This document shows, in pieces, positions 5,849-12,171 of a stretch of 12,171 bases of DNA. This stretch comes from Hydrogenophaga sp. (GTDB lineage: Bacteria > Pseudomonadota > Gammaproteobacteria > Burkholderiales > Burkholderiaceae_C). The stretch spans positions 1-12,171 of the forward strand of contig JAGXRS010000222.1 of NCBI GenBank assembly GCA_018335615.1, in the 5' to 3' direction. Position 1 is the first letter of the stretch. Each line of letters starts with the position of its first letter. The notes beneath the pieces are model-generated. The model saw nothing but the letters and a program-made list of their open reading frames with translations. It searched no databases and had not been told where the DNA came from. The position numbers were made by a program, and so were the translations under genes.

Positions 5849-6763
5849 TCAGGCGGGCTTGCTGCTGCCGATCATCTTCATGGCCGAGGTGATCAGTGCC
5901 GATACTTCGGTCATGTTGCTGGGCACGATGAGGGTGGTGTTGGCGTCGGCGGCTACCTTGCCGTAAGCGTCAACGGCGCGCTCGGCCACCTTGAGCTGCA
6001 CGGCCTGCTCGCCGCCGGGCTGGCGAATGGCAGCGGCCACGCGTTCGATGGCCAGTGCTGTCGCGTTGGCCACTTCGGTGATGGCCTGGGCTTCTCCCTG
6101 CGCCTGGTTGATGGCGGCCTGTTTCTCGCCCTCCGAGCGGGCGATGAAAGCCTCGCGCTCGCCGGTGGCGATGTTGATCTGCTCCTGGCGCCGTCCTTCG
6201 GACGCGGCGATCAGGGCACGCTTCTCGCGTTCGGCGGTGATCTGGGCCTGCATGGAGCGCAGGATGGCGTCGGGCGGGGTCAGATCCTTGATCTCGTAGC
6301 GCAGCACTTTCACGCCCCAATTCAACGCGGCTTCGTCGATGGCGTTGACCACCTGGGCGTTGATGATGTCGCGCTCCTCAAAGGTTTTGTCCAGTTCGAG
6401 CTTGCCGATCACCGAACGCAGCGAGGTCTGGGCTAGCTGGGTCACGGCCATGATGTAGTTGGACGAACCGTAACTGGCGCGCATGGGGTCTGTCACCTGG
6501 AAATAGAGAATGCCGTCCACCTGCAGCTGCGTGTTGTCGCGGGTGATGCAGACCTGGCTGGGGACGTCAAGCGGAATCTCTTTCAGGCTGTGCTTGTAGG
6601 CCACCTTGTCGATGAAGGGCACCAGAATGTTGAGGCCTGGTGCCAGTGAGGAATGGTATTTGCCCAGCCGCTCGACCACCCAGGCATTCTGCTGCGGCAC
6701 GACCTTGACAGAGCGGGTGATGAAGATGGCGGCGACGACAAACAGGAGGATGGCGATTTCCAT
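5849..6763 (-). CDS. SPFH/band-7 membrane protein (QmcA/stomatin-like)
   Basis: Membrane-anchored SPFH-domain protein of 304 residues, close in length and layout to E. coli QmcA. It has a single N-terminal membrane segment (about residues 1-16, MEIAILLFVVAAIFI). The band-7 domain opens VVPQQNAWVVERLGKYH, then PGLNILVPFIDKV and DVPSQVCITRDNTQLQVD. The helical C-terminal half is rich in Ala, Glu and Gln (ITAEREKRALIAASEGRRQ onward) and probably forms a coiled coil for oligomerisation. Such proteins form large membrane assemblies and are linked to protease regulation and lipid microdomains. The frame is open upstream to 7456, but that stretch is antisense-like to nfeD in another frame. The ATG at 6763 is chosen from homology. 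It sits 56 bases after nfeD, the classic partner gene, so the two likely act together. Confidence 0.94.
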   Translation of the reverse strand: MEIAILLFVVAAIFITRSVKVVPQQNAWVVERLGKYHSSLAPGLNILVPFIDKVAYKHSLKEIPLDVPSQVCITRDNTQLQVDGILYFQVTDPMRASYGSSNYIMAVTQLAQTSLRSVIGKLELDKTFEERDIINAQVVNAIDEAALNWGVKVLRYEIKDLTPPDAILRSMQAQITAEREKRALIAASEGRRQEQINIATGEREAFIARSEGEKQAAINQAQGEAQAITEVANATALAIERVAAAIRQPGGEQAVQLKVAERAVDAYGKVAADANTTLIVPSNMTEVSALITSAMKMIGSSKPA

Positions 6764-6819
6764 GGCGGCGAGGTCTTTCTTGGTGGGTTCAAAGGCGCAA
6801 AGATGTGGATGGGCTGTGA

Positions 6820-7245
6820 TCAGACTTTTTCGACCAGCAGGCGGTTGCCCACGAGTTCCGCCACCCGGTACGTGCCGGGAATGGGGGCGTTGCCCGGCCG
6901 CTGGATCACACGCCACTGTGCCCCGCGGTATTTCACGCTGGCGGTGCCGTCGGCAGACCATTCGTCCACCTGGATGATTTCGCCAATGTCCAGGTTCACA
7001 CTGCGCATGCCACGCACCGATGGGTCGGCAGGTCGACGTCGCTTCACCACATACCACACCACCACCGCCGCCGAGCCCACCAAGGCGGCGCTCACCAGTT
7101 GAGCGGGAAGGCCTGCACCCGCATGGGCGGCCAGCGCAGCGGCCATCATGCCCAGGGCCAGCATGAGCAGATAAAACGTGCCGGAGAACAGTTCCAGTGC
7201 CACCAGCGAACCGGTGAGCACCCACCACACGGTTGAATCCGACAT
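6820..7245 (-). CDS. NfeD family membrane protein (short, YbbJ-like)
   Basis: Short NfeD protein of 141 residues without the N-terminal protease domain of long NfeD forms. Three hydrophobic segments (about residues 6-24, 26-42 and 47-66) are followed by basic KRRR and a C-terminal OB-fold-like domain. That domain shows the pattern G-E-I...V-D...G-x-x-x-V-K-Y-R-G and ends ELVGNRLLVEKV. Known short NfeD proteins are encoded beside SPFH proteins and are thought to bind or regulate them in the membrane. That arrangement is exactly present here. The frame opens at 7284, but the ATG at 7245 (MSDSTVWWV) is preferred: AGGAG lies six bases upstream and the extra residues are not membrane-like. It is first gene of a probable nfeD-SPFH-DUF2237 operon. 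Confidence 0.9.
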   Translation of the reverse strand: MSDSTVWWVLTGSLVALELFSGTFYLLMLALGMMAAALAAHAGAGLPAQLVSAALVGSAAVVVWYVVKRRRPADPSVRGMRSVNLDIGEIIQVDEWSADGTASVKYRGAQWRVIQRPGNAPIPGTYRVAELVGNRLLVEKV

Positions 7246-7340
7246 AGGCACTCCTGAGCGTGAACAATTTGAGAGGTGAGACACCTAAGCCATGGAGTAG
7301 CGTTGAATGTCTGACCAGCGCCACATTCTGCGACAAAAGC

Positions 7341-7369
7341 TTGTCACGGCCCCGGCCCGTCGATGTGAT
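7341..7369 (+). promoter_or_regulatory. Candidate promoter of the decarboxylase gene
   Basis: TTGTCA at 7341-7346 (5/6 to a -35) is followed after 17 bases by TGTGAT at 7364-7369 (4/6 to a -10), about 100 bases before the ATG at 7471. A small palindrome GACAA-AAGC-TTGTC (7332-7345) overlaps the -35. This is the 225-base gap between divergent nfeD and the decarboxylase; nothing else stood out in it. Confidence 0.35.
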
Positions 7370-7470
7370 TTCCGTACACTTCGCGCCTGCGCCGCGCCGA
7401 TTGCAGCCCAGTCTTCCCTGATAGACCGTTTTTCCCCACCCGTGAGCCCCTCGCAAGGCTGGAGATCGCC

Positions 7471-9765
7471 ATGAAATTCCGTTTCCCCATCGTCATCATC
7501 GACGAGGACTTCCGCTCCGAGAACACCTCAGGTCTGGGCATCCGCGCACTGGCCCAGGCCATTGAAACCGAAGGCTTCGAGGTGGTGGGCGTCACGAGCT
7601 ACGGCGACATGAGCCAGTTTGCTCAGCAGCAGAGCCGTGCCAGCGCGTTCATCCTGTCAATCGACGACGAGGAGTTCAGCCACGGCGCCGATCTGGACCC
7701 GGTGGTGCTGAACCTGCGCAAGTTCATCGAAGAAGTGCGCTGGAAAAACGCCGATGTGCCGATCTACATCTACGGCGAAACCAAGACCAGCCGGCACCTG
7801 CCCAACGACATCCTGCGCGAACTGCACGGCTTCATCCACATGTTCGAGGACACGCCGGAGTTCGTGGCGCGCCACATCATCCGCGAGGCCAAGAGCTACC
7901 TGGAAGGCATCCAGCCACCGTTCTTCAAGGCGCTGCTCGACTACGCCGAGGACGGCTCGTATTCCTGGCATTGCCCCGGGCACTCCGGCGGCGTGGCGTT
8001 CCTGAAGAGCCCGGTGGGCCAGATGTTCCACCAGTTCTTCGGCGAGAACATGCTGCGCGCCGACGTGTGCAACGCGGTGGAAGAGCTGGGCCAGCTGCTC
8101 GACCACAACGGCGCCATTGGCGCCAGTGAGCGCAACGCGGCCCGCATCTTCAACGCCGACCACTGCTTCTTCGTCACGAATGGCACCAGCACCAGCAACA
8201 AGATGGTGTGGCACCACACGGTGGCGCCGGGCGACGTGGTGGTGGTGGACCGGAACTGCCACAAGTCGATCCTGCACAGCATCATCATGACCGGCGCCAT
8301 ACCGGTCTTCCTTAAGCCCACGCGCAACCACTACGGCATCATCGGCCCGATCCCGCAGAGCGAATTCGAGATCGACGCCATCAAGGCCAAGATCCGCGCC
8401 AACCCGCTGCTCGCCGGCGTGGACGCCGACACGGTGAAGCCGCGGGTGCTCACGCTGACGCAGTCCACCTACGACGGCGTGCTCTACAACACGGAGGCCA
8501 TCAAGGGCATGCTCGACGGCTACGTGGCCAACCTGCACTTCGACGAGGCCTGGCTGCCGCACGCGGCCTTCCACCCCTTCTACGGTAACTACCACGCCAT
8601 GGGCAAGAAGCGGGCGCGGCCGATGGAATCGGTGGTGTACGCCACGCAGTCCATCCACAAATTGCTGGCCGGCATCAGCCAGGCCAGCCATGTGCTGGTG
8701 CAGGACTCGCAGAACGTGAAGCTGGACCGCCACCTCTTCAACGAGGCCTACCTGATGCACACCAGCACCAGCCCGCAGTACGCCATCATCGCCAGCTGCG
8801 ACGTGGCCGCGGCGATGATGGAGCCACCCGGTGGCCGGGCGCTGGTGGAAGAGAGCATCTTCGAGGCCCTGGATTTCCGCCGCGCCATGCGCAAGATCGA
8901 CGCTGAATTCGGCGACGACGACTGGTGGTTCAAAGTGTGGGGCCCTGATGATCTGGCCGACGAGGGCATGGGTGCTGCCAGCGACTGGGTGCTCAACCCG
9001 CACCCGGCCACCGCCGAAGGCGAGCAGCCCACGCACAAGGACTGGCACGGCTTTGGCGACATGGCCTCGGGCTTCAACATGCTCGATCCGATCAAGGCGA
9101 CCATCGTCACGCCTGGCCTGAACCTGGACGGGCGCTTCGAGCAGACCGGCATCCCGGCTTCGATCGTCACCAAATTCCTCGCCGAACACGGCGTGGTGGT
9201 GGAGAAAACCGGTCTCTACAGCTTCTTCATCATGTTCACCATCGGCATCACCAAAGGCCGCTGGAACACGCTGCTGACCGCGCTTCAGCAGTTCAAGGAC
9301 GACTACGCCAAGAACCAGCCGATGTGGCGCATCCTGCCGGAGTTCTGTCAGAAGCACCCGCGCTACGAGCAGATGGGCCTGCGCGACCTGTGCCAGCATG
9401 TGCACGCCCTCTATGCGAAGTACGACATCGCCCGCCTGACCACCGAGATGTACCTGAGCGACCTGACGCCGGCCATGAAGCCCACCGACGCGTTCGCCCA
9501 CATCGCGCAGCGCACCACGGAGCGCGTACCGATCGACGATCTGGAAGGCCGCATCACCACCAGCCTGGTCACGCCGTACCCGCCCGGCATTCCGCTGCTG
9601 ATTCCGGGTGAGGTGTTCAACAAGAAGATCGTCGACTACCTGAAGTTCGCCCGCGAGTTCAACACGCTGTGCCCGGGATTCGAGACCGACATCCACGGCC
9701 TGGTCGAGGTGAAAGACGTGGATGGACGCAAGTCTTACTTTGCGGATTGCGTTCGGACGGCTTGA
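7471..9765 (+). CDS. Arginine/lysine/ornithine decarboxylase (PLP, fold III type)
   Basis: Large PLP-dependent basic amino acid decarboxylase of 764 residues, the size of E. coli AdiA and LdcI/CadA. Domains in order: an N-terminal receiver-like wing (1 to about 130); the PLP core from about 140, with SWHCPGHSGGVAF, DHNGAIGASERNAARIF, VVVVDRNCHKS and LHFDEAW (Asp358, pairing with the PLP nitrogen); the Schiff-base lysine Lys397 in QSIHKLLAGISQAS; and a C-terminal domain ending in YPPGIPLLIPGEVF. GASE and NHYGIIGPI resemble AdiA. The substrate cannot be fixed from sequence, and no antiporter gene is adjacent. The start is supported by GGAG six bases or so upstream. The usual S-T-H-K is S-I-H-K here. 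Cytoplasmic; forms oligomers in relatives; makes polyamines or consumes protons. Confidence 0.92.
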   Translation: MKFRFPIVIIDEDFRSENTSGLGIRALAQAIETEGFEVVGVTSYGDMSQFAQQQSRASAFILSIDDEEFSHGADLDPVVLNLRKFIEEVRWKNADVPIYIYGETKTSRHLPNDILRELHGFIHMFEDTPEFVARHIIREAKSYLEGIQPPFFKALLDYAEDGSYSWHCPGHSGGVAFLKSPVGQMFHQFFGENMLRADVCNAVEELGQLLDHNGAIGASERNAARIFNADHCFFVTNGTSTSNKMVWHHTVAPGDVVVVDRNCHKSILHSIIMTGAIPVFLKPTRNHYGIIGPIPQSEFEIDAIKAKIRANPLLAGVDADTVKPRVLTLTQSTYDGVLYNTEAIKGMLDGYVANLHFDEAWLPHAAFHPFYGNYHAMGKKRARPMESVVYATQSIHKLLAGISQASHVLVQDSQNVKLDRHLFNEAYLMHTSTSPQYAIIASCDVAAAMMEPPGGRALVEESIFEALDFRRAMRKIDAEFGDDDWWFKVWGPDDLADEGMGAASDWVLNPHPATAEGEQPTHKDWHGFGDMASGFNMLDPIKATIVTPGLNLDGRFEQTGIPASIVTKFLAEHGVVVEKTGLYSFFIMFTIGITKGRWNTLLTALQQFKDDYAKNQPMWRILPEFCQKHPRYEQMGLRDLCQHVHALYAKYDIARLTTEMYLSDLTPAMKPTDAFAHIAQRTTERVPIDDLEGRITTSLVTPYPPGIPLLIPGEVFNKKIVDYLKFAREFNTLCPGFETDIHGLVEVKDVDGRKSYFADCVRTA

Positions 9766-9810
9766 GCGGTTACCCTGCGGTGCTCACTGGCTGACCAGCA
9801 AGGAGCACCG

Positions 9811-10035
9811 ATGTTTCCTGAATTTCGCGACCTCATCACCCGACTCAAGGGACATGACCAGCATTTCACCCGCTTGTTCGAGAAGCACAACGCGCTCGAC
9901 CAGCTGATCCTGAACAAGGAAAAGCACATCGAGCCGGGTTCGCAGATCGAAATCGAGCGGCTGAAAAAAGAAAAGCTTCTCCTGAAAGACCAGTTGTACA
10001 GCCATCTGCGTCAGGTCAGCCAGGCCAGCGCCTGA
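9811..10035 (+). CDS. DUF465 / YdcH-like small helical protein
   Basis: Protein of 74 residues that matches the DUF465 (YdcH) family: MFPEFRDLITRLKGHDQHF, then FEKHNALDQLI and the charged stretch IEIERLKKEKLLLKDQLY. It is almost entirely helical and predicted to form a coiled coil, with no signal or membrane segment. Its function is not known. AAGGAG sits six bases before the ATG at 9811, an excellent ribosome binding site. It lies 45 bases after the decarboxylase stop, so it may be read from the same transcript, though no functional link is known. Confidence 0.9.
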   Translation: MFPEFRDLITRLKGHDQHFTRLFEKHNALDQLILNKEKHIEPGSQIEIERLKKEKLLLKDQLYSHLRQVSQASA

Positions 10036-10065
10036 CGGTCAGCCGAGGCGTTCCTCAGCGTGTCT

Positions 10066-11016
10066 TCACCGGGTGACGCCAGAGGCCACGCCACTGCCAG
10101 TTGAAGGCGCAGGGGGGTGAAATTCCGCCACGTCGCGTTGCCGCACGAAGCTGGCGAAACGCGGGATACCGCTGCCGTGCAGGCCACGAAAGCGGTAGGT
10201 GACCCAAGCCCCCACCGGGGGCGGCTGGTCCCGCTGGGCATCGGTGAAGCCGGTGCCCAAGCTGAACCGCACGCCCTCAGGGTTTTCCACCCAGAGAGCG
10301 CCGAGGCGCCCCGCATGCCTTCCTTTACCGGGCAGGTGGGCAATGACGCGGGCTTCAGCGTCTTCGTGGGTTTTCACCTTGAGCAGGTTGTCGCTGCGCG
10401 TGGCACGGTATCGCGCATCGCCACGGTGCAGCATCAGGCCTTCGGCACCGCGCTTCACCACCTCGTCCAGGCGCGTCATCAGTTCGTCATGCGTGGTGCC
10501 GCGCGTCTGTTCGACCGCCATCACCCAGGGCCGCTGGAGCCGCGCCACGACCGTCTGATAGGCGCTGATGCGCTCGTCGAAAATGCCCGGATGTGCGGGC
10601 AAGTCAAACACCATATAGCGCATCTGACGCCAGGCCGCTTCGTCCGGCGTCTGCTGGCGCACCGTGGACAAAGCCTGCTCAAAGCGGCCACGCCCGGCCC
10701 ACAGCTCACCGTCCATGGGGTGGGCAGGCCAGCCGGCGGTGAACCAGGCCGGCGCGTGCACCGTCTCGCCGCCCCGGGTGAGCAGGCGCTGCCCATCCCA
10801 GTAGCCCCGCAAGCCGTCAAATTTCTCGCTGATCCAGTAATCGGTCAACGCCACGCCCGGGCGGTAGACCTGTGCCCGCATCAGGGCCGGGGCCGGGTCT
10901 GCCAGCACAGAAGCGGCCGGCAGCGTGAACGCCGTTGCGAGCAGGGCACCCAGTACGGCGCGCCGGGTGAGCCACCCGGCGGGTTCCTGGTGCGGACCGG
11001 CCGACGAAAAGATCAT
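10066..11016 (-). CDS. Secreted ATP-dependent DNA ligase (Lig E type)
   Basis: ATP-dependent DNA ligase of 316 residues with only adenylation and OB domains, as in the minimal Lig E group of Proteobacteria. Motif I is KFDGLR with the adenylated Lys65. Further nucleotidyltransferase motifs are MDGELW (101-106), MVFDLP (135-140), EGLMLH (192-197) and LLKVK (211-215). The OB domain ends GIPRFASFVRQRDVAEF. The N-terminus is a signal peptide: TRRAVLGALL followed by a hydrophobic run and a likely cleavage after SVLA (residue 39), which puts the enzyme in the periplasm. The twin Arg at 18-19 hints at Tat export but is not a full consensus. Such ligases are thought to handle DNA during uptake or in extracellular material. 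It lies 32 bases after fabI and is probably co-transcribed. The last 16 residues (Ser/Gly/Pro-rich) are an added tail. Confidence 0.9.
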   Translation of the reverse strand: MIFSSAGPHQEPAGWLTRRAVLGALLATAFTLPAASVLADPAPALMRAQVYRPGVALTDYWISEKFDGLRGYWDGQRLLTRGGETVHAPAWFTAGWPAHPMDGELWAGRGRFEQALSTVRQQTPDEAAWRQMRYMVFDLPAHPGIFDERISAYQTVVARLQRPWVMAVEQTRGTTHDELMTRLDEVVKRGAEGLMLHRGDARYRATRSDNLLKVKTHEDAEARVIAHLPGKGRHAGRLGALWVENPEGVRFSLGTGFTDAQRDQPPPVGAWVTYRFRGLHGSGIPRFASFVRQRDVAEFHPPAPSTGSGVASGVTR

Positions 11017-11048
11017 GTCGGCCCTGTCATGTGCGGGTCAGCGGTGGA

Positions 11049-11846
11049 TCAGGCCACCGAGTCGCTGTCGCGGCTGACGCCAGCGGTGTGGCTGAAACCG
11101 CCATCCACGTAGGTGATCTCGGCGGTCACGCCGGACGCCAGGTCCGACATCAGGAAGGCCGCGACGTTGCCCACGTCTTCGATGGTCACGTTGCGACGCA
11201 GCGGCGACGCGCTGGCCACCATGCCGAGCAGCTTGCCGAAGTCCTTGATGCCGCTGGCCGCCAGCGTCTTGATGGGCCCGGCGCTGATGCCGTTGACGCG
11301 CATGCCCTTGGGGCCGAGCGCTTCGGCCAGGTAGCGCACCGAGGCTTCCAGGCTGGCCTTGGCCAGGCCCATGGTGTTGTAGTTGGGCACCGTGCGCAGC
11401 GCGCCCAGGTAGGTCAGCGTCAGCAGGGCCGATTTTTCGTTCAGCATCGGCAGTGCCGCCTTGGCCATCGCGGGGAAGCTGTAGGCGCTGATGTCGTGCG
11501 CAATGCGGAAGTTCTCGCGTGACAGGCCTTCCAAAAAGTCGCCAGCAATAGCTTCACGCGGCGCAAATCCGATGCTGTGCACGAAGCCGTCGAACGTGGG
11601 CCAGACCTGCGAGAGGTCGGTGAACAGTTGCGCGATCTGTGCGTCGTCGCCCACGTCGCAGTCAAAGATCAGCTTCGAGTCGAAGTCGGCTGCGAATTCG
11701 GTGATGCGGTCCTTGAAGCGCTCGCCGACGTAGCTGAACGCGAGTTCGGCACCCTGCTGGTGGCAAGCCCGGGCAATGCCGTAGGCAATGGAGCGGTTGG
11801 ACAGCACGCCCGTGATCAGCAGTTTTTTGCCGGCTAGAAAACCCAT
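11049..11846 (-). CDS. fabI: Enoyl-[acyl-carrier-protein] reductase, NADH-dependent
   Basis: FabI performs the last reduction of each fatty acid elongation cycle, turning trans-2-enoyl-ACP into acyl-ACP. The protein has 265 residues, an atypical short-chain dehydrogenase. The N-terminal cofactor loop is GKKLLITGVLSNRSIAYGIA. SIGFAP contains Gly93, the residue affected in triclosan-resistant mutants, here unchanged. The catalytic residues Tyr146, Tyr156 and Lys163 fall at the same numbers as in E. coli (TYLGALRTVPNYNTMGLAKAS). AGPIKTLAASGIKDF and VDGGF complete the signature. GGAGA eight bases upstream supports the ATG at 11846. Only 38 bases separate it from the divergent binding-protein gene. 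Confidence 0.97.
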   Translation of the reverse strand: MGFLAGKKLLITGVLSNRSIAYGIARACHQQGAELAFSYVGERFKDRITEFAADFDSKLIFDCDVGDDAQIAQLFTDLSQVWPTFDGFVHSIGFAPREAIAGDFLEGLSRENFRIAHDISAYSFPAMAKAALPMLNEKSALLTLTYLGALRTVPNYNTMGLAKASLEASVRYLAEALGPKGMRVNGISAGPIKTLAASGIKDFGKLLGMVASASPLRRNVTIEDVGNVAAFLMSDLASGVTAEITYVDGGFSHTAGVSRDSDSVA

Positions 11847-11884
11847 TGTTCAATCTCCAAAGAAAATTCCAGCAGAATTGTCGC

Positions 11885-12171
11885 ATGCGCCCACCACGAT
11901 CCCACTCACGCTCCCGCCTGATCCAGGCCGGTGTGTTGCTGGTTTCACTGGTGCTGAGTTCCGCGGCCTGGGCCGCCCACGGCTATGCGCTCTGGGGCAC
12001 GTTGAAATACCCCGAGAACTTCACGCACTTCGGCTACGTCAACCCCGACGCGCCCAAGGGCGGCGAACTGCGGCTGGTGAGCAACCTGCGCACCTCCACC
12101 TTCGACAAATACAACCCCTTCACCCTGCGGGGCAGTGCGCCCGCCTACCTGTCGAACCTGATGTTCGACAC
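11885..12171 (+). CDS. YejA-like peptide-binding protein (SBP family 5), 3' end cut
   Basis: Beginning of a periplasmic extracellular solute-binding protein of an ABC importer; 95 codons are inside the window out of an expected 600 or so. Residues 1-30 form a signal peptide with a basic start, the run AGVLLVSLVLSSAA and a likely cleavage after AWA. The mature start HGYALWGTLKYPENFTHFGY, then VNPDAPKGGELRLV and TFDKYNPF, is characteristic of the YejA/oligopeptide-binding subgroup (family 5). The ATG at 11885 is used because it begins the signal peptide; its ribosome binding site is weak. Partner permease and ATPase genes would lie beyond the window. The exact ligand (peptides, microcin C-like compounds) cannot be told. 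Confidence 0.88.
   Translation, partial: MRPPRSHSRSRLIQAGVLLVSLVLSSAAWAAHGYALWGTLKYPENFTHFGYVNPDAPKGGELRLVSNLRTSTFDKYNPFTLRGSAPAYLSNLMFD

Noticed and set aside
5849..7456. A 535-residue extended form of the SPFH protein
   Set aside because: Everything before the ATG at 6763 overlaps nfeD in a different frame and has no SPFH homology; the short form begins with the expected membrane anchor.
7657..9696. 679-codon open frame on the - strand opposite the decarboxylase gene
   Set aside because: The translation is rich in His, Val, Arg and Gly with no recognisable domain. It is the expected antisense shadow of a high-GC gene, and the + strand protein is a clear enzyme.
10117..11112. 331-codon + frame opposite the DNA ligase and fabI end
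   Set aside because: It runs across two real - strand genes and shows no family pattern; a GC-driven shadow.

Overview
The window reads as a piece of high-GC betaproteobacterial chromosome. It is probably from Burkholderiales/Comamonadaceae, because the etfBA, gcdH, SPFH/NfeD, FabI and large basic amino acid decarboxylase sequences all have the flavour of that group. The assignment is by resemblance only. Almost everything is ordinary metabolic or housekeeping content, densely packed with short gaps. No CRISPR array, insertion sequence, defence system or intact mobile element was found.

Left part (1-3135, + strand): the 3' two thirds of a glutaryl-CoA dehydrogenase gene (gcdH), a MaoC-type (R)-hydratase, then etfB and etfA. 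GcdH makes crotonyl-CoA and passes electrons to ETF, encoded by etfBA. The MaoC protein could hydrate the crotonyl-CoA. A hairpin-forming extragenic sequence separates etfB from etfA.

Next (3178-5058): a MarR-type regulator (-) diverges from a zinc-binding medium-chain oxidoreductase (+). This is followed by a broken 5' fragment of an enoyl-CoA hydratase/3-hydroxyacyl-CoA dehydrogenase-type gene. The fragment abuts, head to head, the first ~20 codons of a P4-type tyrosine integrase on the - strand. Just beyond lie a strong terminator and a tRNA-Ser(GGA) gene (-). This junction (about 5023-5030) is the most unusual spot in the window. It looks like the deletion scar of an integrative element that once sat at the tRNA-Ser gene, or an assembly chimera.

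Middle (5431-7245, - strand): a likely operon in the order nfeD, SPFH/band-7 protein (QmcA-like), DUF2237 protein. The tRNA-Ser lies beyond it, with its own extended -10 promoter.

Right part (7471-12171): a 764-residue PLP-dependent arginine/lysine/ornithine decarboxylase and a small DUF465 (YdcH-like) protein, both on +. On - are fabI and a downstream secreted ATP-dependent DNA ligase (Lig E type). Diverging from fabI on + is the start of a YejA-like peptide-binding protein, cut by the window end.
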